A stretch of DNA of 64,000 nt, taken from positions 1 through 64,000 of the forward strand of contig NZ_VIGP01000002.1 of NCBI RefSeq assembly GCF_009299795.1, given 5' to 3'. The stretch is from Brachybacterium subflavum. GTDB lineage: Bacteria; Actinomycetota; Actinomycetes; Actinomycetales; Dermabacteraceae. The notes below the pieces were generated by a model. It had not been told where the DNA came from, made no database searches, and saw nothing but the letters and a program-made list of their open reading frames with translations. Positions 1 to 8,301 of this stretch are shown in pieces. Each line of letters opens with the position of its first letter. Positions within the stretch are counted from its first letter, which is position 1. The position numbers and the translations under genes are program-made.

Positions 1-52
1 AACACCACCACTTACACAGACAGATTGACAGGCTCGCCTCGACCTGCTGATC

Positions 53-1276
53 ATGAAGATTCAGCAGCGGCATCCGAAAGAACCCGAAGAGGTCTCCGCG
101 ACCCGTCGGCGCATGGTCCTGGATCCCGGAACCCTCGGCGGCGTCGCCTCGCTGCGGATCATCGGCCCGGCACCCGAGATCAAAGCATTGGCCGGGAAGT
201 TCGACCAGGCCGCCCGGGCGATCCAGAACGCCCAGCGCCACGCCCTCATCGAGGGCACGCAGATTCCCTTGGATCCGGACCAGCAGGTCGAGAACGAGGG
301 CATGCCCCTGTCGTTGAACCTGATCCGCTACCACCTCGCCCACGCGGCGCAGATCGACACCGGTGGCATCACCGTCCCGGAGGCGAGGTTCCGGTTGAAC
401 GTCCTCGTTCCCTTCCTGACCCTGGTCGGTGGGGACGACGCCCCCGGTGTCCTGGAGGACGGCACCCCGATTCCCGCGCAGATGGCCCGTGAGATCGCCG
501 GGAAGAGTGAGGAATGGTTCCGGGTCCTCACGGACCCGTCCTCGGGTGAGTTTCTGCCGCGGCCGGCGGAGAAGTACCGGCCCACCGGGGCGATGCTCGA
601 ACACCTGAGACTGCGCGGCCAGTCCTGCGGCGTTCCCGGCTGCGAACGCGCAGCGTCGGTCGCCTCCGAAGCCGACCACATCGTCGAGTACAACCATGCG
701 GACCCTGTGTGTGGTGGTCGGACGGCGGTGGAGAACCTGCACTTCCTGTGCTGGTTCCACCACGCGATGAAAACCGCCGGACGGCTCGACCCGATCCGTG
801 TGGAAGCGGACGAGTCACCCGCGGGGATCGCGGGCACCGTGTGGGAGATGCGCGAACGTCTCCGCGTGTTCCGCGAGGACGACACCGACCTCCTCACCCC
901 ACAGGCCGTCGCCCAGCTCGACACCATCTGGGATTCGATGCAACGCAGGCAGGACGAGTTCATGCAGCGGGGCGCGGGCGAGCACGACAGCGAAACCCCC
1001 AGCAGTGGGGTGACTGGTTCCCCTGAGCCGTCAGTTCTGGACTCGCCGTGGCCGCTCCGGCCTGGTGTCCCGGACCCGTGGCCCCGAGTGGACATGGACC
1101 AGGCCGGCGCACCCGACCTCGAAGAAATCCCCGTCGAGAAACCCGTCCGCCACCGGTACCAACCACCACCGACGTTCCACTACGACGGCGACCTCCCCAT
1201 CAGCGCCACCACACGCCGACCACGCACGCAGCAGGGCCCGCCACCGAGGTTCGACCCCGGACCACCACCCTTCTGA
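53..1276 (+). CDS. DUF222/HNH endonuclease-like protein, 5'-truncated or frameshifted
   Basis: The 407-residue product matches the C-terminal two thirds of the abundant actinobacterial DUF222-HNH proteins. The tail of the DUF222 helical region is followed by an HNH module at about residues 190-245, with a CGVPGC pair, an EADHIVEY segment, a central Asn and a WFHH end. These Zn- and metal-binding residues look intact. The last 90 residues are Pro/Asp-rich and probably disordered. Family members usually have 450-600 residues and about 150 more at the N-terminus. Here the frame is closed by TGA at 26-28, and the first ATG (53) has no good ribosome-binding site. Either the gene is broken by a frameshift or stop, or the N-terminus was lost. 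The cellular role of the family is not established; these genes are often multicopy and variable. The HNH identity is secure, but intactness of the gene is doubtful. Confidence 0.65.
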   Translation: MKIQQRHPKEPEEVSATRRRMVLDPGTLGGVASLRIIGPAPEIKALAGKFDQAARAIQNAQRHALIEGTQIPLDPDQQVENEGMPLSLNLIRYHLAHAAQIDTGGITVPEARFRLNVLVPFLTLVGGDDAPGVLEDGTPIPAQMAREIAGKSEEWFRVLTDPSSGEFLPRPAEKYRPTGAMLEHLRLRGQSCGVPGCERAASVASEADHIVEYNHADPVCGGRTAVENLHFLCWFHHAMKTAGRLDPIRVEADESPAGIAGTVWEMRERLRVFREDDTDLLTPQAVAQLDTIWDSMQRRQDEFMQRGAGEHDSETPSSGVTGSPEPSVLDSPWPLRPGVPDPWPRVDMDQAGAPDLEEIPVEKPVRHRYQPPPTFHYDGDLPISATTRRPRTQQGPPPRFDPGPPPF

Positions 1277-1450
1277 CCCACCCGCCCCACCCGCCATCGC
1301 AGGCCATCGAGGTCAGAAGCCGGCCAGCAGCAACACCACCCGTAGAGAGGCACACCACCGTGCCCCTCTACACGCACGCCCGAAATCAATCCGCGCCTCC
1401 GGGAGCGGTCCCGCCCGTCGCCTGCCCGCGACACCCGACGAGAACGTCGC

Positions 1451-3115
1451 TCAGCGGGCGACCAGCGGCAGCCGCAGGATGAAGGCGGTCTGTCCCGGCT
1501 CCGATTCCAGGGTGATCGAGCCGCCGTGAGCCTCGGCGATCGCCTTGACGATCGGCAACCCCAGCCCCGTCGTCCCGTCCCCGCCCGAGCGGGCGGCGTC
1601 GGCGCGGGTGAAGCGCTCGAAGACTCGGCCCGCGATCTCCGGCTCGATCCCAGGACCATCGTCGATCACCTCGAGGATGCCGACTCGACCCGCTGCGCCC
1701 GAGAGAGCCGCCGATTCGGAGCCGCCCGGCCCCGACCGCAACCGCACAGTCACGGTCGTGCCCGCGGGCGTGTGCTTGCGGGCGTTCGACAGCAGGTTCA
1801 CGACCACCTGCGACAGCTGACGCGCATTGCCGAGCACCGTCACCGGCTCCTCGGGGACCTCGAGCACCCAGCGGTGCTCCGACGCCGTGACCCGCGCGTC
1901 CATCGCCGCATCCAGCACGAGCTCGCCCAGGTCGGTCTCGGTGCGCTCGTCCCGCGCGCCCTCGTCGAGGCGGGCCAGCAGCAGCAGGTCCTCCACGAGC
2001 GACGTCATGCGCCGGGACTGCGCGTCCATGCGGTCCACCGACTGCTCCCCGCGCTCGCTGAGATCCTCCGTCATCCGCAGCATCTCGCTGTAGCCGCGGA
2101 TCGCCGTGAGCGGGGTGCGCAGCTCATGGGACGCATCGGCGATGAAGCGTCGCATCGACTCCTCGCTGTGCTGGCGCGTCTCGAGCGCTCCCTCCACGTT
2201 GTCCAGCAGCAGGTTCAGGGCCCTCCCCACCTCGCCGGCCTCGGTCCCCGAGTGGGAGATGCGCTCATCGACCCGGTCCCCCAGGGCCACGTCGCCATGG
2301 GACAGCGGCATGTCGGCCACGCGTCCGGCGACGGCGGAGACCTCCTCGAGGGGACGCAGCGTGCGCCGCACGATCAGCGATCCCGCCACCCCGCAGAGCG
2401 CTGTCGCAAGCAGCCCCGCCGTCACCAGCGTGAGGTCGAGTCGCGCCAGCGTGCTGTGGACCTGGGTGAGCGGAAGGCCGGTGACGATCACGGCGCCCGA
2501 GGCGTCGGTCGCGGTCATCACCCGGTACTGGCCGATGGAGAGCTTCACGTCCGCGTGCTCGTCGCTGTCCAGCCCCTTCGCGACGTCGGCGACCTCGGTT
2601 CTGTCCGAGGCGCCGAGCTTCTCGACCTGACCGTCGGTGTCGCGCCACGCGGCGCTCACGACCCGGCCGTCCACGAGGATCGCGGCGAGCTCGAACTCGC
2701 CGCCGCCCGGGCCCGTGGCCTCGGCGTCCCCGCCATCGGCCTCGTCGGCCCCGGCCCCGCTCGTGCCGCTGGTGCTGCCCGTGCCGTTGGACCCGTCCTC
2801 GCCGTTCGTCGGCCCGTCGGGCGCGCCCGGACCGCCCGTGTCGCCGGCACGGTGGGCGGCACGGGTGAGCTGCGCGTCCAGCTGGCCCTCGAGCTGCCCG
2901 CGCACCGACACGTGCGTGACCGCCCCGACCAGCAGGCACAGCACCGCCACGGTGCTCACCAGCAGGATCACGAGGGTCGCGCGCAGGGAGAGGCGCCGGC
3001 GGCGTCGGGCCGAGGCGGTGCCCGCTGCGGCACCGGGACCGCTCGGCGAGGACGCGGAGGCCGACGACGGCCCGGCGATCCGCGTCGGATGGGGCGGACG
3101 GGAGGCGCGGGTCAT
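1451..3115 (-). CDS. Two-component sensor histidine kinase (TcrY/TrcS-like)
   Basis: A membrane sensor kinase of 554 residues. TM1 is at about 46-68. It is followed by an outer segment containing a Gly/Ser/Asp/Glu-rich low-complexity stretch (about 92-138). TM2 is at about 228-250 and a HAMP linker follows. The H-box DASHELRTPLTAIR has the phospho-acceptor His330. The N-box NLLSNARKH and the G-boxes DDGPGIE and GLGLPIVK form a complete ATPase domain. The ATG start at 3115 overlaps the stop of the upstream response regulator by ATGA, so the two are translated together and form a cognate pair. The family autophosphorylates on His and passes phosphate to an OmpR-type regulator. The signal is unknown; in mycobacteria the related TrcS/TcrY systems are also poorly defined. 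The assignment is confident at family level, with no specific stimulus inferred. Confidence 0.93.
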   Translation of the reverse strand: MTRASRPPHPTRIAGPSSASASSPSGPGAAAGTASARRRRRLSLRATLVILLVSTVAVLCLLVGAVTHVSVRGQLEGQLDAQLTRAAHRAGDTGGPGAPDGPTNGEDGSNGTGSTSGTSGAGADEADGGDAEATGPGGGEFELAAILVDGRVVSAAWRDTDGQVEKLGASDRTEVADVAKGLDSDEHADVKLSIGQYRVMTATDASGAVIVTGLPLTQVHSTLARLDLTLVTAGLLATALCGVAGSLIVRRTLRPLEEVSAVAGRVADMPLSHGDVALGDRVDERISHSGTEAGEVGRALNLLLDNVEGALETRQHSEESMRRFIADASHELRTPLTAIRGYSEMLRMTEDLSERGEQSVDRMDAQSRRMTSLVEDLLLLARLDEGARDERTETDLGELVLDAAMDARVTASEHRWVLEVPEEPVTVLGNARQLSQVVVNLLSNARKHTPAGTTVTVRLRSGPGGSESAALSGAAGRVGILEVIDDGPGIEPEIAGRVFERFTRADAARSGGDGTTGLGLPIVKAIAEAHGGSITLESEPGQTAFILRLPLVAR

Positions 3116-3849
3116 GCGGGCTTGAGCATGTAGCCGGCGCCGCGGACCGTGCGGATCATCGGCTCGCGGCCCACGTCGATCTTCTTGCGCAGGTAGGAGA
3201 CGTAGAGCTCGACGATGTTCGCCTGCCCGCCGAAGTCGTAGTTCCAGACCGCATCGAGGATCTGCGCCTTGGACAGCACGCGCTGCGGGTTCTCCATCAG
3301 GTACTGCAGCAGCTGGTACTGGGTCGCGGTCAGCGCGATCTCCTCGCCGCCGCGCGTGACCTCGTGGGTGTCCAGGTTCATCACCAGGTCGCCGACGACC
3401 AGCTCGCTGCTCTGCGGGGACGTCGCCCCTGCGCGCTGCACCAGACGGTGCAGCCGCAGCAGCACCTCCTCCATCGTGAACGGCTTGGTCACGTAGTCGT
3501 CGGCCCCGGAGGCGAGGCCCTGGACGCGATCGGCCGGGGCGTCCATCGCGGTGAGCATGAGCGAGGGGACGTCGGGCTGCAGGGCGCGGATGCGGCGCAG
3601 CACCTCGAGGCCCTCGATGCCGGGGAGCATGCGGTCCAGCACGAGCACGTCGGGCCGGATCTCGCGCGCCACCCGCACGGCCTCGAGGCCGTCGCCCACG
3701 ACGGTCGCCTCCCAGCCGATCATCTGCAGCGGGAAGCGCAGGAGGTCGGCGATGGTCGGCTCGTCCTCGACGACGAGCGCGCGGATCGGGGATCCGTCCG
3801 GGTGCGCCAGCGGCGGCAGCGCGGACAGCGCGGCGGGGGTGTTGGACAT
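3112..3849 (-). CDS. OmpR/PhoB-family response regulator
   Basis: A DNA-binding response regulator of 245 residues. The receiver domain (about 22-138) has the acidic pocket VEDE, the phospho-acceptor Asp72 in VLVLDRMLPG, and the conserved Lys in DYVTKPF. The C-terminal winged-helix effector domain (about 150-243) ends in TVRGAGYMLKP, typical of the OmpR class. It is the first gene of a two-gene operon with the kinase that overlaps its stop codon. The N-terminus carries a roughly 20-residue extension before the receiver domain. The 274-bp gap upstream to the divergent ferredoxin should hold its promoter. The closest named relatives by motif are TrcR/TcrX-type regulators, but orthology cannot be proven here. 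Confidence 0.93.
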   Translation of the reverse strand: MSNTPAALSALPPLAHPDGSPIRALVVEDEPTIADLLRFPLQMIGWEATVVGDGLEAVRVAREIRPDVLVLDRMLPGIEGLEVLRRIRALQPDVPSLMLTAMDAPADRVQGLASGADDYVTKPFTMEEVLLRLHRLVQRAGATSPQSSELVVGDLVMNLDTHEVTRGGEEIALTATQYQLLQYLMENPQRVLSKAQILDAVWNYDFGGQANIVELYVSYLRKKIDVGREPMIRTVRGAGYMLKPA

Positions 3850-3997
3850 GTTGGGCTCCCGTTCGAGGTGGTGGCACCGAGATTAGTCGCCGACGATCCG
3901 TCCGCACAGGCTCCGCGCCCCCGCCACAGCACACCGATCCGTCCCGCACAGCCCGCGCACAGCACCGCGCGCAGCACTGCCCCGACGGGCCACGCCC

Positions 3998-4015
3998 GGT
4001 GAGAGCACGCTCACC
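3998..4015. promoter_or_regulatory. Inverted repeat GGTGAG-N6-CTCACC in divergent intergenic region
   Basis: A perfect 6-bp dyad with a 6-bp spacer lies 109 bp upstream of the ferredoxin start and 149 bp upstream of the response-regulator start on the other strand. It could be an operator for either gene. In a GC-rich genome a 6-bp dyad can arise by chance, so this is tentative. Confidence 0.25.
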
Positions 4016-4123
4016 ACGCCTCGTGCGCGCGGGCGTGGGATGCTGGAGGGCAGGCCGCGCGCAGCCGCCGGCCGCGCGCACCGACCACCCGATCCACCCC
4101 ACTCGATCCTTGGAGGAGCACCC

Positions 4124-4396
4124 ATGGGCACGCTGGGCGAACCGTTCATCGCGAAGTGCCGGAAGTCCGGCACGACCGTGGAGGTCGACGGCGAGCACAC
4201 GCTGCTGCAGGCGCTCCTGGACGCCGGCATCGACGTCGACTACTCGTGCGAGGGCGGAGTGTGCGGCACCTGCGTGCTGCCGCTGCTGGCCGGGGACGTC
4301 ATCCACGAGGACGAGTTCCTCATGGAGGACGAGCGCGAGGAGCGGATGACCGTGTGCGTCTCCCGCGGAGTCGGCGAGATCGAGCTCGACGTCTGA
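4124..4396 (+). CDS. Stand-alone plant-type 2Fe-2S ferredoxin
   Basis: A 90-residue protein consisting of one plant-type [2Fe-2S] domain. The cluster ligands are Cys42, Cys47 and Cys50 in CEGGVCGTC and Cys78 in TVCVSR. The spacing and the CEGGVCGTC core resemble the C-terminal ferredoxin domain of phthalate-dioxygenase/vanillate-demethylase reductases (VanB type) rather than photosynthetic ferredoxins. Here the FMN/NAD reductase half is absent, and no oxygenase or P450 gene lies next to it. The ATG at 4124 follows TTGGAGGAGC, a strong ribosome-binding site. It faces the convergent small membrane protein. It probably carries single electrons in the cytoplasm; donor and acceptor are unknown. 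An alternative role as partner of an unlinked oxygenase is possible. Confidence 0.88.
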   Translation: MGTLGEPFIAKCRKSGTTVEVDGEHTLLQALLDAGIDVDYSCEGGVCGTCVLPLLAGDVIHEDEFLMEDEREERMTVCVSRGVGEIELDV

Positions 4397-4407
4397 GCGT
4401 CGACGGG

Positions 4408-4650
4408 TCAGGGCCGACGCGGTCCCGCCACCAGCCAGCCGATCGCGACGAGCAGCACGGACACTCCCGCCATCGCGATCGAGGTCGCGAGAGGCATCGT
4501 CGGGCCGCCGAGCAGGACCGTCATCAGCACCGCGAGCGCGACCATCACGATCGCCGTGAACACCGCCGGACGCCCGGCTCCGCGCGAGGCCGGCGCATCG
4601 CTCGAGGACAGCGTGTGCGAAGGGATCGTGCGCATCCTGCCCTGGTCCAT
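4408..4650 (-). CDS. Small two-TM membrane protein, unknown function
   Basis: An 80-residue protein with a polar, Arg/Ser-rich N-terminal 30 residues followed by two hydrophobic helices (about 31-50 and 56-75) and a basic tail. The ATG at 4650 is preceded by CAGGAG at good spacing, which supports a real gene. I recognise no family motif. It ends 11 bp from the convergent ferredoxin gene. It may be a small accessory or stress membrane protein; no function is claimed. Confidence 0.6.
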   Translation of the reverse strand: MDQGRMRTIPSHTLSSSDAPASRGAGRPAVFTAIVMVALAVLMTVLLGGPTMPLATSIAMAGVSVLLVAIGWLVAGPRRP

Positions 4651-4760
4651 GACCGTCTCCTGACGAGTGGTGTGCCGCCGTGCGGGGATCGCGCCGGTGC
4701 TGCGCGAACACCCCCACCCTCCCCCGACGCCCGCCGCCCGCGCATCCTTCGGACGGATGA

Positions 4761-4779
4761 ACCCGGGCCATACCCGGGT
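4761..4779 (-). terminator. Short hairpin downstream of the ABC exporter gene
   Basis: ACCCGGG and CCCGGGT pair across a 5-nt loop, about 50 bp past the stop of the ABC exporter on the minus strand. It could be a weak terminator. The CCCGGG core is self-complementary, so chance formation is plausible. Confidence 0.3.
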
Positions 4780-4831
4780 CGTATCCGGGATGCCCCCGAG
4801 ATGCCGACGGGCCCTCCCCGGGACGACGGGA

Positions 4832-6739
4832 TCAGAACGGCAGGCTCGCGTCGCGGCGGGCGAGCTCGGCGAAGGGACCGTCCTGCGCGAGCAGCTCCTC
4901 GAAGGTGCCGCGCTCGACGATGCGCCCCTTCTCGAGGACCACGATCTGGTCGGCGTCGCGGATCGTGGAGAGGCGGTGCGCGATCGAGATCGTGGTGCGG
5001 CCGCGGCTGAGAGCGGCGAGCGCGCCGCTCATCGCCTGCTCGGTGCGCACGTCCAGGGCGCTCGTGGCCTCGTCGAGCAGGAGCACGGGCGGGTCGCGCA
5101 GGATCGTGCGAGCGAGCGCGAGCCGCTGCTTCTCCCCGCCGGAGAACCGGTAGCCGCGCTCCCCCACCGTGGTGCCGTAGCCCTCGGGGAGGCTCGCGAT
5201 GTGGTCGTGGATCTGGGCGATCCGGCATGCCCGCTCGAGCTCCGCGTCGCTCGCGCCCGGCGCGGCGAAGCGCAGGTTGTCGGCGATGGACGCGTGCAGC
5301 AGGTAGGTCTCCTGGGTGACCACGCCGATGCAGTCGGAGACCGACCGCAGCGTGATCTCGCGCAGGTCGTGGCCGTCCAGGGTGACCGCACCCAGCGTCG
5401 GGTCGTACAGGCGCGCCATGAGGTAGCCGGTGGTGGTCTTGCCCGAGCCGGTCGCGCCGACGAGCGCCGTGTGCGTGCCGGCGGGGACGATGAGGTCGAT
5501 GCCGTGGAGGGTGAACGAGGGATCCTCGGGGTCGAGGGCGGTGCGGGCCGTTTCGTCAGGTCCCCTGTCCGCGTCCTCGCCCGGGTAGCGGAAGGCCACG
5601 TGCTCGAGACGGACCTCGCCGCGCACCTCGGCGGGATCCAGCGCGGTCGCGTCCTCGCGCTGGGTGATGGTCACGGGAGCATCGAGGTACTCGAAGACGC
5701 GGGTGAACAGCGCGAAGGAGGAGTTCACCTGCGTGGCCACGCGCAGCAGCGAGTTGATCTGCGGGAACAGCCCGGACTGCAGGGCGATGAAGGCGACCAG
5801 GGTGCCGATGGTGACGCCGGGGACGTGGCCGAACAGCAGGTAGCCGCCCAGCAGGTAGGTGAGCGAGGGGATCACCGACATGAGCGTCGAGTAGAGGGCC
5901 ATCTGCCAGCGACCGGCCGTCGTCGAGGACAGGCCCAGCTCGGCGAGACGCCCCGAGAGGCCCGTGAAGTGGGCGGTGAGGGCGTCGGTGCGGCCCATCG
6001 TGGTGCCCAGCAGGATGCCGGAGACCGAGAGCGACTCCTGGATCGAGGCCGAGAGGTCGGCCGCGGTCTCCTGCTGGATGCGGGTGATCGCGCGGCGCCG
6101 CAGCCCCACCCTCCGGTTCATCCACACGGCCAGCGGGACGGTGATCACGGAGAACAGGGTGAGGCGCCAGTCCATCGCCAGCATCGCGACGACGGCCATG
6201 ACGATCCCGGCGCTCGCCGAGACGATCTGGGTGACCACGCTCGTGACCACGGCCTGCATCGAGCCGATGTCGTTGAAGATGCGCGACTGCACCTCGCCGG
6301 TGCGGGTGCGGGTGAAGAAGCCCAGGCCCATCTGCTGCAGATGCGAGAAGACGGAGACCCGGAGGTCGTGCATGATCGCCTGGCCCACGCGCGTGGACAG
6401 CAGCGACTGCAGCACGCCCAGCACCGAGGAGACCGCGGTGACCGCGATCATCCCGGCCACGCACCAGGCCAGCAGGTCCAGCCGCTGATCGGGCAGCGCG
6501 ACGTCCACGACCTCGCGCACCAGGAACGGGGAGACCACCCCCGTCGCGGCGGCGAGCGCGATGAGCACGAGCACGACCAGCAGGGTGCCGCGGTACGGGG
6601 TGAACAGGCGCAGGATCCGGCCGACGTCGGCCCGCTGCCCCGGTGCCAGGCGGCGCTCGTCGGCCCCGGGCATGGAGGCCATGCCGCGGACACCGCTGCC
6701 GGGACCGCCACGGCCGCCGGGGCCGCCCGCCATGCTCAT
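4832..6739 (-). CDS. ABC exporter half-transporter, TMD-NBD fusion
   Basis: A 635-residue fusion of a six-helix exporter membrane domain (about 40-330) with an ATP-binding domain (about 370-630). Walker A GATGSGKTT, Q-loop TQETYLL, signature FSGGEKQR, Walker B VLLLDEATSALD and the H-loop IAHRLST are all present. The length and order are those of homodimeric multidrug or lipid exporters (BmrA/MsbA/LmrA type). The N-terminal 25 residues are Gly/Met-rich and probably cytoplasmic; a start two codons later is equally possible. The short-chain dehydrogenase lies 15 bp upstream on the same strand, so the two are probably co-transcribed. The substrate cannot be predicted. Confidence 0.93.
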   Translation of the reverse strand: MSMAGGPGGRGGPGSGVRGMASMPGADERRLAPGQRADVGRILRLFTPYRGTLLVVLVLIALAAATGVVSPFLVREVVDVALPDQRLDLLAWCVAGMIAVTAVSSVLGVLQSLLSTRVGQAIMHDLRVSVFSHLQQMGLGFFTRTRTGEVQSRIFNDIGSMQAVVTSVVTQIVSASAGIVMAVVAMLAMDWRLTLFSVITVPLAVWMNRRVGLRRRAITRIQQETAADLSASIQESLSVSGILLGTTMGRTDALTAHFTGLSGRLAELGLSSTTAGRWQMALYSTLMSVIPSLTYLLGGYLLFGHVPGVTIGTLVAFIALQSGLFPQINSLLRVATQVNSSFALFTRVFEYLDAPVTITQREDATALDPAEVRGEVRLEHVAFRYPGEDADRGPDETARTALDPEDPSFTLHGIDLIVPAGTHTALVGATGSGKTTTGYLMARLYDPTLGAVTLDGHDLREITLRSVSDCIGVVTQETYLLHASIADNLRFAAPGASDAELERACRIAQIHDHIASLPEGYGTTVGERGYRFSGGEKQRLALARTILRDPPVLLLDEATSALDVRTEQAMSGALAALSRGRTTISIAHRLSTIRDADQIVVLEKGRIVERGTFEELLAQDGPFAELARRDASLPF

Positions 6740-6754
6740 CGGGCGCCCGCGCCC

Positions 6755-7546
6755 TCAGAGACCCGCATGGCGGGCCACCTTGTGCTGCGCCGCCTGGGCG
6801 AGCGGGCGGACGGTGACGAGATCGAGGTTCACGTGGTGCGGGGCGTTCAGGGCGTAGGAGATGACGTCGGCGCAGTCCTCGGCGGTGAGCGGCTGCTCGA
6901 CGCCGTCGTAGACCTTCTCGGCCCGCGAGGCGTCGCCGAGGCGCACCAGGGAGAACTCCTCTGTGCGGACCATGCCGGGAGCGACCTCGATGACGCGGAT
7001 CGGTGCGCCGTTCAGCTCGAGGCGCAGGGCGGAGGCGAGCATGTGCTCGCCCGCCTTGGCGGCGTTGTAGCCGGCGCCTCCCTCGTAGGCGCCCTGGGCG
7101 GCCGTCGAGGAGAGCACGAGCACGTCGCCGCGGCCGCTCGCGTGCAGGGCGGGCAGCAGCTCGCGGGTGACCCGCGCGGCGCCGAGCACGTTGACCTCGT
7201 ACATCCGCTGCCAGGCGTCGAGATCCGCCTCCGCCACGGGCTCCTGCCCGAAGGCGCCGCCCGCGACGTTCACGACCGCGTTCAGGCGCCCGTCGAACAG
7301 CTCGTCGACGCGGGCCACGAGAGCGGCCACCGAGTCCTCGTCCGTGACGTCGGCGGCGAGGGTCTCGCAGCCGGACTCCTCGGCGAGGGATGCCAGCCGG
7401 TCCTCGCGGCGGGCGACGGCGAGCACCCGCCAGCCGTCGGCGGCGAGGCGCACGGCGCTCGCGCGGCCGATGCCCGAGGAGGCGCCGGTGACCACGGCGG
7501 TGAGAGGGGCGGCGGAGGATGCAGAGGAGGAAGCTGTGGAGGTCAT
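6755..7546 (-). CDS. Short-chain dehydrogenase/reductase (SDR)
   Basis: A classical SDR of 263 residues. TGASSGIG near residue 20 is the NAD(P)-binding motif, NVAGG is the structural NNAG equivalent, and YNAAKAG supplies the catalytic Tyr-x3-Lys. The Ser is in LVLSSTAA. Arg-rich VARRED after beta-2 suggests NADP preference. Overall similarity is to YdfG/NADP-dependent 3-hydroxy-acid dehydrogenase-like enzymes; the true substrate is unknown. The gene is divergent from the HAD phosphatase (62-bp gap) and sits just upstream of the ABC exporter. The first 15 residues are a Ser/Ala-rich leader that a later start could remove, but no better start is visible. Confidence 0.92.
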   Translation of the reverse strand: MTSTASSSASSAAPLTAVVTGASSGIGRASAVRLAADGWRVLAVARREDRLASLAEESGCETLAADVTDEDSVAALVARVDELFDGRLNAVVNVAGGAFGQEPVAEADLDAWQRMYEVNVLGAARVTRELLPALHASGRGDVLVLSSTAAQGAYEGGAGYNAAKAGEHMLASALRLELNGAPIRVIEVAPGMVRTEEFSLVRLGDASRAEKVYDGVEQPLTAEDCADVISYALNAPHHVNLDLVTVRPLAQAAQHKVARHAGL

Positions 7547-7608
7547 GGCCCCGAGGATACGGGCCGGACGGATGCGCGCAGGGCCGTGTTCCGCGAGAGG
7601 ATGGGGCC

Positions 7609-8283
7609 ATGACCTCGCCCGCCCGCACCCGCTCCCCCGCGCTGCTCCGCCCCGTCGTCCTCTTCGACCTGGACGGGACGCTCGTGGACACCGTGGGCCT
7701 CATCGTCGACTCCTACGCGCACGTGTTCGAGCGCTTCGGGATCGCGGGCATCGAGGAGGCGGAGGTGCGCAGCTGGATCGGGCTCGCCCTCGAGGAGACC
7801 TTCGAGGCGCTGGATCCGCAGCGCGCGCCGGCGATGGCCGAGGCGTACCGCGAGTTCAACGTGGGCCACCACGACGAGCGGATCGCTCCGTACCCCGGGG
7901 CGGGCGCCCATGTGGATGCGCTCCTCGACGCGGGGGCCGACGTGGGCGTGGTGACCTCGAAGGGCTCCGAGCTCGCCCGGCGCGGCCTCGCCGCGACCGC
8001 GATGCCCGCGATCGATGTGGTGATCGGCAAGGAGCACACGCTCGCCCACAAGCCCGACCCCGCCCCGCTGCGGCACGCGCTCGAGGTCCTGGGCGCGCGC
8101 GCCCAGGACGCCGTCTACGTGGGCGACGCGGCGACCGATCTGCAGGCGGCGCATGCGGCGGGGATGTCGGCCGTGGGCGTCACCTGGGGCGCGGGCACGC
8201 GGCCGGCGCTCGAGGCGCAGGGCCCGTTCGCCGTCGTCGATTCCTTCGCGGAGCTCACCCGGCTGCTCGCGCCCGGGCGCTGA
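7609..8283 (+). CDS. HAD-superfamily phosphatase (phosphoglycolate phosphatase/PpaX-like)
   Basis: A 224-residue HAD hydrolase with a small helical cap. Motif I FDLDGTLVDT supplies nucleophile Asp20 and acid/base Asp22. Motif II is TSKG, motif III HKPDP, and motif IV VGDAATDLQAA. The layout fits the Gph/PpaX group that dephosphorylates phosphoglycolate, sugar phosphates or pyrophosphate; the substrate is not resolved from sequence. I chose ATG 7609 because the HAD domain starts a few residues later and an upstream in-frame ATG would only add a basic, non-conserved stretch. It is divergent from the SDR and convergent with the CDF transporter. Confidence 0.9.
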   Translation: MTSPARTRSPALLRPVVLFDLDGTLVDTVGLIVDSYAHVFERFGIAGIEEAEVRSWIGLALEETFEALDPQRAPAMAEAYREFNVGHHDERIAPYPGAGAHVDALLDAGADVGVVTSKGSELARRGLAATAMPAIDVVIGKEHTLAHKPDPAPLRHALEVLGARAQDAVYVGDAATDLQAAHAAGMSAVGVTWGAGTRPALEAQGPFAVVDSFAELTRLLAPGR

Positions 8284-8301
8284 GGTCGGGGACCTCCGAG
8301 G

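Noticed and set aside
1451-4771. A 1106-codon minus-strand open frame spanning the kinase and response regulator
   Set aside because: Only its 3' half (the kinase) has real motifs; the rest is an antisense/out-of-frame shadow of the response regulator caused by high GC.
4667-7612. A 981-codon plus-strand open frame
   Set aside because: It lies antisense to the ABC exporter and SDR genes, is rich in Arg/Gly/His and has no domain; GC-driven shadow.
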